From the NCBI GenBank assembly GCA_014378485.1, contig JACMNO010000061.1, positions 62,001 to 126,000 of the forward strand: DNA of 64,000 nucleotides, in the 5' to 3' direction. This document shows positions 1-9,198 of this stretch, one piece after another; within the stretch, counting starts at the first letter, position 1; each line of letters starts with the position of its first letter. This DNA comes from Bacteroidia bacterium (lineage in GTDB: Bacteria; Bacteroidota; Bacteroidia; B-17B0; Aurantibacillaceae). Position numbers and translations under genes: made by a program. The notes below the pieces were generated by a model, which was not told where the DNA came from, did not search any database, and was given only the letters and a program-made list of their open reading frames with translations.

Positions 1-71
1 AGTAACAAAGAGTTCAGCTTCACATCTTTTACTGAACTTGCAGTTTGTATGCTTGTTTTAGAAGTTTTCAA
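1..71 (-). CDS. 5' end of an unidentified gene (partial)
   Basis: Two bases after the stop codon of the LpxD-like gene, a TTG codon at 69-71 opens a frame that runs without a stop to the window edge (23 codons, beginning MKTSKTSIQTASS). The tight spacing and same strand suggest it is the next gene of an operon with the LpxD-like gene. There is too little to name a product, and an open frame of this length can occur by chance. Confidence 0.35.
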   Translation of the reverse strand, partial: MKTSKTSIQTASSVKDVKLNSLL

Positions 72-73
72 AA

Positions 74-1006
74 TTACTTGTCGTATAATTTATGAATTAA
101 TGATGGAAGCTGTTTGAGAGCAAATATTTCTCTCATTTTGGCTTTTGCATCGGCCGCAGGTGAACCAAAAAATACTTTTCCTGAAGGTACATTTTCTCCT
201 ACGCCGCTCTGAGCCTGTATCACTGCATCATCACCAATAATAATATTACTGGAGATACCAACCTGCCCCCACATTGTTACGCGGTTGCCTATAGTACAAC
301 ATCCGGCAATTGCCACATTAGCGGCAAATAAACACATTTCGCCTATAACAACATCATGAGCTATATGAACTAAATTATCAATAATAGTTCCTTTGCCGAT
401 AACCGTATCGGATGTAACACCCTTATCAATGGTGCAATTAGCGCCAATGTGCACGTTATCTTCTATCACCACATTACCGCAAGTATCCAATTGTTCAAAA
501 TGTGTTCTTCGGTTTTTAAAATAAAATGCGTCAGATCCAACAATGGTTCCTGCATGAATAACCACATTGTTGCCGATTTTGCAATTGTCATAAACAATAA
601 CATTAGGGTTCAGTATGCAGTTATCACCTATTGATACATGATTACCGATAAAAGCTCCAGGCATAATAATCGTGTTGACACCAATAATAGCAGATGAACT
701 GGTAAACTGATTGGAATACTGCTTTGGTTTAAAATGCCGTGTTAATTTATTGAATGCCGTAAAAGGGTCTTCATGAATGATCAAGGCTTTTCCCTCAGGA
801 CATTCCACTTCTTTATTTATCAAAATGGTGGTAGCTGCTGATTGCAATGCTTTTTCATAGTATTTGGGATGATCTACAAAAACTAAATCTCCACTTGTAA
901 CACGATGTATTTCGTTAAATCCGGAAATTATATGAAGGTCATTTCCAATATATTCTGCATTAATAATAGCGGCAATATCTTTAAGGGTCGTAGAGTTAAT
1001 CTGCAT
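74..1006 (-). CDS. lpxD: LpxD-like UDP-3-O-acylglucosamine N-acyltransferase
   Basis: This 310-aa protein has the LpxD layout: an N-terminal uridine-binding-like domain (about residues 1-100), then a left-handed beta-helix of hexapeptide repeats (IGDNCI, IGNNVV, IGDDAV and similar) to about residue 285, and a short helical tail. The HIAHDVVIGE segment matches the conserved catalytic-histidine region of LpxD. LpxD adds a 3-hydroxyacyl chain to UDP-3-O-acylglucosamine in lipid A synthesis. It is about 30 residues shorter than E. coli LpxD and no other lpx gene lies nearby. Bacteroidota often carry a second, shorter LpxD homologue, so this may be a paralogue with a different sugar substrate. It is divergent from the DUF5916 gene. 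Confidence 0.85.
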   Translation of the reverse strand: MQINSTTLKDIAAIINAEYIGNDLHIISGFNEIHRVTSGDLVFVDHPKYYEKALQSAATTILINKEVECPEGKALIIHEDPFTAFNKLTRHFKPKQYSNQFTSSSAIIGVNTIIMPGAFIGNHVSIGDNCILNPNVIVYDNCKIGNNVVIHAGTIVGSDAFYFKNRRTHFEQLDTCGNVVIEDNVHIGANCTIDKGVTSDTVIGKGTIIDNLVHIAHDVVIGEMCLFAANVAIAGCCTIGNRVTMWGQVGISSNIIIGDDAVIQAQSGVGENVPSGKVFFGSPAADAKAKMREIFALKQLPSLIHKLYDK

Positions 1007-1097
1007 GTGGAACTATATTTTAATAATTTTAAATATAAGAAAAGAAATTCTAATTTAAAATTTCGATGAATTAATAGTGAAAATTTATACTTAAATA

Positions 1098-1105
1098 TAC
1101 ATTTG
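1098..1105 (+). promoter_or_regulatory. Putative -7 element (TACATTTG) for the DUF5916 gene
   Basis: TACATTTG matches the Bacteroidota housekeeping -7 consensus TAnnTTTG. It lies 22 bases before the TTG start codon in the divergent intergenic region. No good -33 TTTG is seen at the expected distance, so this is a weak call. Confidence 0.35.
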
Positions 1106-1127
1106 TAAAAATAAGAACTGAAAATAA

Positions 1128-3329
1128 TTGAAACGTTATCTTTATATTTTTTTATCGTTAATTGCAACAGTAGGGTTTTCTCAAAATGATAAGTCATTAA
1201 CTATCAATAAAACAAACGAGCTCATAATAATTGATGGCGAATTAAACGAAGCTATATGGAAAACTTGTGAACCAGCTTTAGATTTTTGGCAAAATTTTCC
1301 ATACGACACGTGTCTTTCACAATCTAAAACTACAGCTTTTGTAACCTATAACGATCAATCTATTTTTGTGGCTGCAATTTGCTATGACTCGTTGCCGGGC
1401 AATTATGTTGTGCAATCATTAAAACGAGATTTCTCTTACCCTGCAAGCGATTGCTTTGTGGTAACCATTGATCCTTTTTTTGATAAACAAAATGGCTTTA
1501 GCTTTGGGGTAAATCCATACGGTGCGCAACGGGAAGGGTTAATTGCGGGTGGGGGAGGACAGGGAGTAACAACAAATTGGGATAATAAATGGTTTAGCTC
1601 TGTAAAAAGAAAGCAAAATTACTGGGTTGTTGAAATGGAGATTCCTTTTAAAACGCTGCGCTATAAAAATGATATAAAAACCTGGGGAATTAATTTTTCC
1701 CGGAATGATTTAAAGCGTAATGAAAATTCAGCTTGGTGTAAAGTTCCTCGTCAGTTTAATGTTTCGTCTTTAGCTTACATAGGAATTTTAAACTGGGATA
1801 CTTTACCTAAAAAAGCGGGAACCAATATTGCCATCATACCATATGTCATTGGTAAAGTAAGTAAGGATTATAAAGCAAAAACACCTTCGGTTTATGAAGG
1901 AAATGCCGGTGCTGATGCTAAAATCGCATTATCATCGTCAATGAATTTAGATCTTACTTTTAATCCTGATTTTTCTCAAGTAGAAGTAGATAGACAAATT
2001 ACTAACCTTACCCGCTTTAGTTTATTTTTTCCGGAGCAACGACAGTTTTTTTTAGAGAATAGTGATTTATTTGCTGGTTTTGGTTTCAGGCAAATTCGTC
2101 CATTTTTTTCGCGAAGAGTGGGATTTAATTCAGGTAATGCAGTACCAATAATTGCAGGTGCCCGGTTAAGTGGCAAGCCAAATAAAAACTGGCGAATTGG
2201 AATACTTGATATTCAAACAGCGAAGAGTAATGCAGGCGATGCAAAAGCTTTTTCACAAAACTACTTTGTTGCCGCTGTTCAGCGAAATGTGTTTAAACGT
2301 TCTAATATTGCTTTAATTTTTGTTAACCGGCAACAATTTGATACAAGTGGATTTTCAGCTATTAATTTTAACCGGGTAGTGGGAGCCGATTATAATTTAA
2401 TCAGCAATAGCAACAAGTGGCAAGGCAAGGCTTTTTTTCATCACTCCTTATCAAATAAAAATAATAATGATGCCTTTACTCACGCTACATGGTTATCGTA
2501 TAATACTCAAAAAATTAATATACAATGGAATCATGAGTATGTTAATAAAAATTATAATGCAGAAACTGGTTTTACTCCCCGCATTTTCCAAACAAATTAC
2601 TCTACAAACATCACTGTAAGAAATACCTATTGGAGATTAGAACCAGGAGTAAATTATTATTTTTATCCCAAAAAATCGATCATTAATAAAATGGGTCCAC
2701 GGTGGTATATGGATTATTATGCCAATGATAAGTATACAACTACTGATATGCTACACCAATTTGGGTGGGATTTTAGCTTAACTAATTCATCAGCCTTATC
2801 AATTGATTACCGGACTTTTTATACAAAATTAGTTTATCCAACGGATGTAACCTTTGCTAATAATAAGTATTTGCCAGCAGGTGATTATACCTATCAGGAT
2901 GTAGGCTTAAAAGTAAAGACTAATCAACGTAAAATAATTAATGCAACTGCCGGCATTTTTTATGGAAGCTATTTTACCGGCAATAAATTATCGTACACTG
3001 CTGAAGTTGTTTTTAGAAAACAACCGTATGCAATTATAACTGCAAGCTATACGCATGATGAAATAACTTTACCACATTTAGCTAAAAAAGTATATTTGGA
3101 TTTAATTGGTCCTAAGATTGAACTATCATTTACGAAAAGTATATTTTTTACCACATTTGTTCAGTACAATAGTCAAATAAAAAATGTAAACATCAATGCA
3201 CGTTTTCAATGGAGATTTAAACCAATGAGTGATTTGTTTATTGTTTATTCAGATAATTATTTTTCTGAAAATTTTGGACAAAAAAACCGGGGATTGGTTC
3301 TTAAATTTGTTTACTGGTTTAGTGTTTAA
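1128..3329 (+). CDS. DUF5916 family protein with CBM9-like N-terminal domain
   Basis: The 733-aa product starts with a signal peptide (MKRYLYIFLSLIATVGFSQ) read from a TTG codon. A carbohydrate-binding-family-9-like domain follows (about residues 22-200; DGELNEAIWKTCEPA is its typical opening). The rest fits DUF5916, rich in alternating aromatic/polar strands and ending in an aromatic residue pattern (KFVYWFSV), as expected for an outer-membrane beta-barrel. The family is common in Bacteroidota and has no proven function. The gene stands alone; its stop overlaps the convergent M23 gene by four bases. The TTG start is chosen because it gives an intact signal peptide and no ATG lies upstream in frame. 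Confidence 0.8.
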   Translation: MKRYLYIFLSLIATVGFSQNDKSLTINKTNELIIIDGELNEAIWKTCEPALDFWQNFPYDTCLSQSKTTAFVTYNDQSIFVAAICYDSLPGNYVVQSLKRDFSYPASDCFVVTIDPFFDKQNGFSFGVNPYGAQREGLIAGGGGQGVTTNWDNKWFSSVKRKQNYWVVEMEIPFKTLRYKNDIKTWGINFSRNDLKRNENSAWCKVPRQFNVSSLAYIGILNWDTLPKKAGTNIAIIPYVIGKVSKDYKAKTPSVYEGNAGADAKIALSSSMNLDLTFNPDFSQVEVDRQITNLTRFSLFFPEQRQFFLENSDLFAGFGFRQIRPFFSRRVGFNSGNAVPIIAGARLSGKPNKNWRIGILDIQTAKSNAGDAKAFSQNYFVAAVQRNVFKRSNIALIFVNRQQFDTSGFSAINFNRVVGADYNLISNSNKWQGKAFFHHSLSNKNNNDAFTHATWLSYNTQKINIQWNHEYVNKNYNAETGFTPRIFQTNYSTNITVRNTYWRLEPGVNYYFYPKKSIINKMGPRWYMDYYANDKYTTTDMLHQFGWDFSLTNSSALSIDYRTFYTKLVYPTDVTFANNKYLPAGDYTYQDVGLKVKTNQRKIINATAGIFYGSYFTGNKLSYTAEVVFRKQPYAIITASYTHDEITLPHLAKKVYLDLIGPKIELSFTKSIFFTTFVQYNSQIKNVNINARFQWRFKPMSDLFIVYSDNYFSENFGQKNRGLVLKFVYWFSV

Positions 3330-4297
3330 TTCACTCTTAATTTTTGGCCGGGTTTCAGGTAATACCTTTTTTCAATCCCATTTAATACACATAATTCTTT
3401 CATAGATAAACCATATCGCTTGGCTACTTCATACCAGGTATCTCCCCGTTCAATAGTATGAAGAGTAGCATTACTTGGATAAGCGCAAATACCATAACGT
3501 GATTTTTTAATAACGATTGAATCATTAAATGTTTTATTATCTGTGAAGGAAATGATGGAAGATGGATTAAGAGCCTGCCCCTTGAACCGCACTTCAAAAT
3601 GTAAATGAGGACCGCTACTTCTGCCAGTACTGCCACCTAACCCAATAAGTTGTCCAGCTAAAACTACCTGCCCGGGTTTAACTTTTATTTTCGATAAATG
3701 CGCGTATACGGTTTCGAGCCCGTTATAATGTCTGATGATTACAACATTACCATAAGCACCCTTCACATGAGCAATTCTAACCATGCCATCAAAAGCGGCT
3801 ACTATGGCATCTCCTTTATGCAGATTAATATCAATTCCTTTATGCATTTTTCCATCCCTCCAACCAAATTTTGAATTTACAGGTCCTTCTTTGGGATGAT
3901 GATAAATTCCTAGTGAATCACTTTCAATTTTGATGATTTGTGAATCAGGAAACTCACAATCAGGAATGATTTGAAATACGGTACTTTCATCAAAGTCGTC
4001 ATAAAAATTAGTAGCCGGGAAGTTGCCACACTTTACAATCGTTAAGTTTGCTTGATTGGACGTTAAGATACTGTTATAATAACTGATGAGCTCTATTTCT
4101 TTTTCTTCAATCACAGAAAGATCAAGCAGCGAATCCACCAATTTAACCAACTGTAGTTTAGTAACACCAATCTTATTTGAGGAAATCGAGGACGTGTTGA
4201 TTTTGAGACGGGTCGTGTCTTTTAAAGGTGCTCTATCAGCCCGCATACAAACAGGAATAAAAAGAGCTAAAAAGAGTATGAGAATAATAAACCTCAA
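3326..4297 (-). CDS. M23 family metallopeptidase with C-terminal LysM domain
   Basis: The 323-aa protein begins with a hydrophobic export signal (about residues 1-20). The LytM/M23 peptidase domain spans roughly 135-245 with the zinc ligands visible: H152 and D156 in HKGID, and H231/H233 in PHLHFE, plus H200 in VYAHL. A LysM peptidoglycan-binding module occupies about 279-322. It probably cleaves cross-links in peptidoglycan in the periplasm. The start is a TTG; no in-frame ATG precedes the signal peptide. All four metal and catalytic positions are present, so an active enzyme rather than an EnvC-like activator is likely. The 3' end overlaps the convergent DUF5916 gene by 4 bp. Confidence 0.88.
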   Translation of the reverse strand: MRFIILILFLALFIPVCMRADRAPLKDTTRLKINTSSISSNKIGVTKLQLVKLVDSLLDLSVIEEKEIELISYYNSILTSNQANLTIVKCGNFPATNFYDDFDESTVFQIIPDCEFPDSQIIKIESDSLGIYHHPKEGPVNSKFGWRDGKMHKGIDINLHKGDAIVAAFDGMVRIAHVKGAYGNVVIIRHYNGLETVYAHLSKIKVKPGQVVLAGQLIGLGGSTGRSSGPHLHFEVRFKGQALNPSSIISFTDNKTFNDSIVIKKSRYGICAYPSNATLHTIERGDTWYEVAKRYGLSMKELCVLNGIEKRYYLKPGQKLRVN

Positions 4298-4405
4298 GTT
4301 GTTAATAAGATGTACGAAAATAACAAAATATTATTAAAAATACATTTTTACCTGAAATATTCAGATTCGTTTCAATTTCATGAATCCCATAAAATAATCG
4401 ACCAA

Positions 4406-4440
4406 TTTGTTTGTACTAACAAAAATTATGTGCTATTTTG
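4406..4440 (+). promoter_or_regulatory. Putative ilvE promoter
   Basis: A TTTGTTTG pair (4406-4413) could supply the -33 TTTG, with about 20 bases to TATTTTG (4434-4440), which is one base short of the Bacteroidota -7 consensus TAnnTTTG. The distance to the ilvE ATG at 4461 leaves a short leader. Confidence 0.4.
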
Positions 4441-4460
4441 TTTAAAACAATAGATAAATA

Positions 4461-5528
4461 ATGACTGCAAACGCTGATATTAAAATCGAAAAAACAACTC
4501 AAAGCAGAGTTACTGAATACGATGTGAATAATGTTCCTTTTGGGAAATGTTTTTCTGATCATATGTTTATTGCCGAATACGCTGATGGTAAATGGGAGAA
4601 ATCCATTATTATGCCATATAAGGATGTTCCGATGAGTTTTGCAATGTCTGCTCTGCATTATGGACAGGCCATATTTGAAGGCATGAAGGCTTATAAATCT
4701 GATACAGGAGAGGTAAGTGTTTTTAGGCCATTGGAAAATTTTAAACGTATGAATAAATCTGCGATTAGAATGGCAATGCCCGAAGTGCCAGAAGAAATTT
4801 TTATGGGCGGTTTATTAGCATTATTAAAATTAGATGCTGCCTGGGTTCCAACATCAGAAACAGGTTCATTATATATCAGGCCATTTTTAATTGCTACCGA
4901 TGAAGCTATTGGAGTGAAGGCAAGTGAGACCTATAAATTTGTTATCATCACATGCCCTGCTGGAAAGTATTATTCAGAACCCATAAAAGTTTTAATTGAA
5001 ACAAATTATATTCGCGCGGTTGAAGGTGGAGTAGGTTATGTGAAAGCAGCTGGTAATTATGGCAGAAGTTTATACCCAACAAAATTAGCCCAGGAAAAAG
5101 GTTACCAACAAGTTATTTGGACAGATGGTAAAACCCACTCCTATATAGAAGAGTCCGGAACTATGAATTTAATGCTGGTTATTGGAGATACTTTGGTTAC
5201 TCCGGCACTTTGTGATACAATTTTAGCTGGTATTACACGCGATAGTGTTTTGGCCTTAGCAAAAGAATGGGGAATGAAAGTAGAAGAACGGAAAGTTTCT
5301 ATTGCAGAAGTAATTGCGGCTCATACTGCGGGTACATTAAAAGAAGTTTTTGGAGTTGGAACAGCAGCAACCATTGCCCAAATTATTGGAATTGGCCATG
5401 TAGATAATTATTATCCATTACCGCCTGTAGAAGGTCGTCAGTTTTCTAACAAAGTGGATGAAGTTTTAAGAGGTATCCGAAAAGGAAAAGTAGCGGATAC
5501 ATTTAATTGGATGTTTAAGGTAAAATAA
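4461..5528 (+). CDS. ilvE: Branched-chain amino acid aminotransferase
   Basis: The 355-aa protein is a fold-type IV PLP aminotransferase of the larger BCAT group (class II, eukaryote-like length). Visible marks are HYGQAIFEGMKAY, the lysine of VKAAGNYG (K195, expected to bind PLP), and the EESGTMN motif. It interconverts valine, leucine and isoleucine with their 2-oxo acids, using 2-oxoglutarate/glutamate. It stands alone between divergent and co-directional genes, with its own promoter candidate. No other branched-chain synthesis gene lies in the window. Confidence 0.93.
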   Translation: MTANADIKIEKTTQSRVTEYDVNNVPFGKCFSDHMFIAEYADGKWEKSIIMPYKDVPMSFAMSALHYGQAIFEGMKAYKSDTGEVSVFRPLENFKRMNKSAIRMAMPEVPEEIFMGGLLALLKLDAAWVPTSETGSLYIRPFLIATDEAIGVKASETYKFVIITCPAGKYYSEPIKVLIETNYIRAVEGGVGYVKAAGNYGRSLYPTKLAQEKGYQQVIWTDGKTHSYIEESGTMNLMLVIGDTLVTPALCDTILAGITRDSVLALAKEWGMKVEERKVSIAEVIAAHTAGTLKEVFGVGTAATIAQIIGIGHVDNYYPLPPVEGRQFSNKVDEVLRGIRKGKVADTFNWMFKVK

Positions 5529-5660
5529 AACTAATTATTCTGATTAAATCTTAAAGGCTTATCACAGTTTTAAAATAGGCTTTTTCATAAAAGTCTTGTG
5601 TTATAGATTATAAAATTAATCATTGTTCAAAACATTTTTTTTATTACCAATGCAAAACTT

Positions 5661-5668
5661 TAAATTTG
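5661..5668 (+). promoter_or_regulatory. Putative -7 element (TAAATTTG) for purS-metK
   Basis: TAAATTTG fits TAnnTTTG and lies 31 bases before the purS ATG. A clear -33 partner is not seen. The surrounding 5529-5699 region is AT-rich and holds no other recognisable element. Confidence 0.4.
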
Positions 5669-5699
5669 AGACGCTTTAAATAAACATAAAAAAAAGAGT

Positions 5700-5951
5700 A
5701 TGAAATATTTTGCTGACATAAACGTAATGCCTATGAAAGCATTATTAGATCCTCAAGGAAAAGCAGTAACAAGTTCTATGAAAAATTTAGGTCTGCCAGA
5801 AATAGAAAATATCCGTATCGGTAAACATATTACACTTGAAATTGAGGCAAAAGATAAAGATGCAGCATCGGTTAAAGTAGATGAAGCATGTAAAAAACTG
5901 TTATGCAATCAGATCATGGAATTTTATGAATTCAATCTTCGTGAAGCATAA
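5700..5951 (+). CDS. purS: Phosphoribosylformylglycinamidine synthase subunit PurS
   Basis: The 83-aa product matches the size and pattern of PurS: an opening beta strand (KYFADINVMPMKALLDPQG), a central GLPEIENIRIGKHITLEIE segment and a C-terminal helix plus strand. PurS bridges PurL and PurQ in the FGAM synthase complex of purine synthesis. No purL or purQ is in the window; the gene instead lies 57 bases before metK and may be co-transcribed with it. The assignment rests on family pattern and length. Confidence 0.85.
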   Translation: MKYFADINVMPMKALLDPQGKAVTSSMKNLGLPEIENIRIGKHITLEIEAKDKDAASVKVDEACKKLLCNQIMEFYEFNLREA

Positions 5952-6008
5952 TCCAAATTAGTATTTAAAAACAATAATCATAAACAAACACAAATCATAA
6001 ATTAAAAC

Positions 6009-7262
6009 ATGGGATATCTTTTCACCTCAGAATCAGTATCAGAAGGCCATCCGGACAAGATTGCCGATCAAATTTCAGATGCATTAATTGATAATTTTTT
6101 AGCGTTCGATCCTCAAAGTAAAGTTGCCTGTGAAACTTTGGTAACAACAGGTCAGGTTATTTTAGCCGGAGAGGTAAAATCAAAAGCCTATTTGGATGTT
6201 CAGGAAATTGCCCGTGAAGTGATCCGTAAAATCGGATACACTAAATCAGAGTATATGTTTGAAGCTAACTCGTGCGGTATCTTATCTGCTATTCATGAGC
6301 AATCAGCTGATATTAATCAGGGAGTTGACAAAAAGAAAAAAGAAGAACAAGGTGCAGGTGACCAGGGAATGATGTTTGGTTATGCCACTAACGAAACGGC
6401 TAATTATATGCCATTGGCTTTAGATTTAGCTCATGGTATATTATTGGAATTAGCGGCATTGCGCAGAGAAGATAAAGCCATCAAATATTTACGCCCCGAT
6501 GCAAAATCTCAGGTTACTTTAGAGTACAGTGATGATAATGTTCCGGTTCGTATTGATGCGATTGTAGTTTCTACGCAGCACGATGATTTTGATGCAGAGC
6601 CAAAAATGTTAGCGAAGATCAAGAAAGATATTATTGAGATCTTAATTCCACGCGTTAAAAAGAATTATCCTAAATACGCTCATTTATTCAATAACAAAAT
6701 TAATTACCACATTAACCCAACCGGTAAATTTGTAATTGGCGGGCCACACGGTGATACTGGTTTAACAGGCCGTAAAATCATTGTTGATACTTATGGTGGA
6801 AAAGGTGCTCACGGTGGTGGTGCTTTCTCCGGTAAAGATCCAAGTAAGGTAGATCGTTCAGCAGCATATGCTACACGTCATATTGCCAAGAATTTAGTAG
6901 CAGCAGGCGTTTGTACTGAAGCATTAGTTCAGGTATCTTATGCTATCGGTGTTGCACAGCCAATGGGAATTTTTATTGATACTTATGGTACATCCAAAGT
7001 GAAAATGACGGATGGTGAAATTGCTAAAATAGTAACAAGTGTATTTGATATGCGTCCTTACTTTATTGAACAACGTTTTAAATTACGTACACCTATTTAT
7101 AGTGAAACAGCTGCTTACGGGCACATGGGACGTAAAAATGAAATAGTAACTAAAACTTTTAAATCTCCTGATGGAAAAATAAAAACAATGAAAGTTGAAT
7201 TGTTTACCTGGGAAAAATTAGATTATGTTTCTAAAGTGAAAGCAGCTTTTAAATTGAAGTAA
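6009..7262 (+). CDS. metK: S-adenosylmethionine synthase
   Basis: This 417-aa enzyme makes S-adenosylmethionine from methionine and ATP in the cytoplasm. The N-terminal [17 protein letters not shown] signature, the [10 protein letters not shown] hexapeptide region, and the [14 protein letters not shown] and GGGAFSGKD loops (phosphate and metal binding) are all intact. Length is at the upper end for the family, with insertions common in Bacteroidota MetK. It follows purS closely and is closed by a strong terminator at 7278-7314. No SAM riboswitch is seen upstream. Confidence 0.97.
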   Translation: MGYLFTSESVSEGHPDKIADQISDALIDNFLAFDPQSKVACETLVTTGQVILAGEVKSKAYLDVQEIAREVIRKIGYTKSEYMFEANSCGILSAIHEQSADINQGVDKKKKEEQGAGDQGMMFGYATNETANYMPLALDLAHGILLELAALRREDKAIKYLRPDAKSQVTLEYSDDNVPVRIDAIVVSTQHDDFDAEPKMLAKIKKDIIEILIPRVKKNYPKYAHLFNNKINYHINPTGKFVIGGPHGDTGLTGRKIIVDTYGGKGAHGGGAFSGKDPSKVDRSAAYATRHIAKNLVAAGVCTEALVQVSYAIGVAQPMGIFIDTYGTSKVKMTDGEIAKIVTSVFDMRPYFIEQRFKLRTPIYSETAAYGHMGRKNEIVTKTFKSPDGKIKTMKVELFTWEKLDYVSKVKAAFKLK

Positions 7263-7277
7263 GATATTAACATAATA

Positions 7278-7314
7278 AAAAATCCCCATTCGCGCTTGAC
7301 GGATGGGGATTTTT
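7278..7314 (+). terminator. Rho-independent terminator after metK
   Basis: AAAAATCCCCAT (7278-7289) and ATGGGGATTTTT (7303-7314) form a perfect 12-bp stem around a 13-base loop, followed by T-rich sequence. It begins 15 bases after the metK stop. Confidence 0.9.
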
Positions 7315-7362
7315 GTTTTACTGATAATAAAAGAGCGTGCATCTATTACATTAGTTAAATCT

Positions 7363-7820
7363 ATGAATGCAATGATCAAATTTCATTTGTTGATGTTATT
7401 TCCTATAAATCTATTTTACTCTGCACAAAATAAATACAACATCTAATTGAGATAATCTTTGTATTCAATAACCGAACAGTCGCTTGTGCTTTTGAAAGTT
7501 AGTTAAGAAAAGCTGATTTAATAAAATTGAGAATAAATGATATTTCTGTCGTTTATTCTGCCAATGAAACCTGGGTAAAGGATATTGGAATGAAATGGAT
7601 GAAGTCGCAGGATTATTAACTTGCAATCAAGGTATTTAAGGTATTATGTTTCTTATATCAGAATTCATCCCTGAGCCATTTTTCATTAGTGAATGGATAA
7701 GAAGCAGGCGGAAATGCCTTTATAGCATTAATAAGCTATCAAAAGGCTTATTATTTGATCTAGGTTAAAACGAGGCTGGTATCAAAATTAAAAAGCTTAC
7801 AGGGAATAAAAAGTAACTAG
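7363..7820 (+). pseudogene. Decayed gene for a secreted protein (unidentified)
   Basis: An ATG at 7363 begins a signal-peptide-like sequence (MNAMIKFHLLMLFPINL, then FYSAQNKYN). After a one-step frame change near 7440 the frame of 7443 carries a protein-like translation (IEIIFVFNNRTVACAFES, then LRKADLIKLRINDISVVYS, then AIKVFKVLCFLYQNSSLS) broken by in-frame stops at several points, ending with TAG at 7818-7820. The coherent signal peptide, one frameshift and scattered stops suggest a gene that has lost function. I do not recognise the family. The alternative is chance open frames in AT-rich DNA. Confidence 0.45.
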
Positions 7821-7914
7821 TGTTGCGGCGCTAAAAATGCAGGTAATTAAGAAACATAATAAGCAAGAGGAAAAGTAATGGAAAATTATAGGTAAAATAA
7901 AAAGAAAAGTGCGC

Positions 7915-8184
7915 CTAAATTGGTTGATAAGATGATAGTGGTTCTCGAAATTTTTTTAAAATGACGTTTTTTGCGATGACAAGTAAAAAACAAAAAAATA
8001 AAGCTGTTAATCCTGAATCAGCAACTAATACAGGAATTCGAAGATAAATGTAAATGAAAACTGATGGCAGGGATGACATTGCAAATAGTGTACAAAGTCG
8101 ATTGATTATTTTTTTCCGTGCTTCTTCGTTCTAAATGTATAAAGCTTCTTTCAAATAGTTGTGGTCAAAAATAGTAAACGGTGA
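7915..8184 (-). pseudogene. Remnant of a membrane protein gene (unidentified)
   Basis: On the minus strand a frame from 8184 to the TAG at 7915-7917 reads FDHNYLKEALYI, one in-frame TAG (8131-8133), then NEEARKKIINRLCTLFAM followed by two hydrophobic stretches (about 20 residues each) and a basic end (KKFREPLSSYQPI). It has no start codon at its head. The charged helix followed by two membrane spans resembles the N-terminal part of a membrane-anchored signalling protein, but the rest is missing. It lies directly downstream of the PorP/SprF-like gene on the same strand. Confidence 0.45.
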
Positions 8185-8195
8185 TTAATATATTA

Positions 8196-9167
8196 TTAAA
8201 ACTTAGGACAGCTCACCAAAATCCGTTTATTTCTTTTTTTCTTTTGGGCAATTTCATAGATTAATGAGATCTCATGAGCGCCCATGGTATTGGAAATCCC
8301 TAATTTTGAAACGGTGAGGTCATAACTGTATCCTACACGCAAATTGTATTCAGTTAAATCAAAGCCAACGAGTATAGCAACTGATTCTCTGCTGGCATAG
8401 GTTGCTGCATACTTTTTAAAGGGAAGCCCTCTGTACCATAAACCAACATTTAAAGGTAGGTGGTAGTAGTACAATCCAATATCCAGCTGATCATATTTTT
8501 GTTCATGGCGAAAATTAAATGCCGGTGAAAGGTATCGTTTTAACTCCTTTGATTTTTGTTCAATAATATAACGGTATCCACCATGTAAACTGATACTTAA
8601 AGGCAAAGGAACTTTGTCGCCGGTTAAGCTGCTGTTAGGTTGTGTTAAGTGTTTGGCGCTTAATCCCAGCCAGTATTCTGTTGAATTTAAAAGTGCGCCT
8701 GCTGCAAAATCCATAAAGTTTAATTGTTCATAGCGGCCAGCTTCAACCGACGTTCCTGAACCTGTTGCAATCTGGTCATTGAATTTTAATTTAGAAAAAT
8801 CAAGGCGCTTCATATTATAGTTTAAGTTGGCTCCCATTCGTATTTCTGAAAATTTACTGATTTTAAAATGATACGCATAATTCACGCCGAATTGCGTGTG
8901 GGTCAGCCCTGCTGTTCCTGCCCTGTCCTGCATCACCGTTATACCTATACCACTCTTAATATCAGACATATTATAATCATAACTGGCCATGTAGGTTTGG
9001 TAGGTTTTGCTGATGCCCGGCCATTGGTTCCTGTAATTTGCTACAAATCTGTGCTCATAAGTAAGACCAGTAAACGCAGGATTTAGATACATAGGTGCCG
9101 CATAGAACTGCGTGAACTGAGGATCCTGAGCTTTTATTTCAGTTGATGCCAAAAGTATTAAAAGCAA
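8196..9167 (-). CDS. PorP/SprF family type IX secretion system membrane protein
   Basis: The protein (323 aa from a TTG) carries the PorP/SprF hallmark right after the signal peptide: AQDPQFTQFYAAPMYLNPAFTG, followed by RNQWPG and a run of amphipathic barrel strands. SprF-type members sit in the outer membrane and assist secretion or attachment of the type B cargo encoded next to them. The start is uncertain: there is no ATG, and the frame upstream of the TTG adds a normal basic n-region (KQSTAYLKSL) reaching an ATT at 9195-9197, one base after the preceding stop. The true signal peptide is probably that longer one. Last gene of the trio with the PD40 and PKD proteins. Confidence 0.88.
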   Translation of the reverse strand: MLLILLASTEIKAQDPQFTQFYAAPMYLNPAFTGLTYEHRFVANYRNQWPGISKTYQTYMASYDYNMSDIKSGIGITVMQDRAGTAGLTHTQFGVNYAYHFKISKFSEIRMGANLNYNMKRLDFSKLKFNDQIATGSGTSVEAGRYEQLNFMDFAAGALLNSTEYWLGLSAKHLTQPNSSLTGDKVPLPLSISLHGGYRYIIEQKSKELKRYLSPAFNFRHEQKYDQLDIGLYYYHLPLNVGLWYRGLPFKKYAATYASRESVAILVGFDLTEYNLRVGYSYDLTVSKLGISNTMGAHEISLIYEIAQKKKRNKRILVSCPKF

Positions 9168-9198
9168 TGATTTTAAATATGCAGTTGACTGTTTAATA

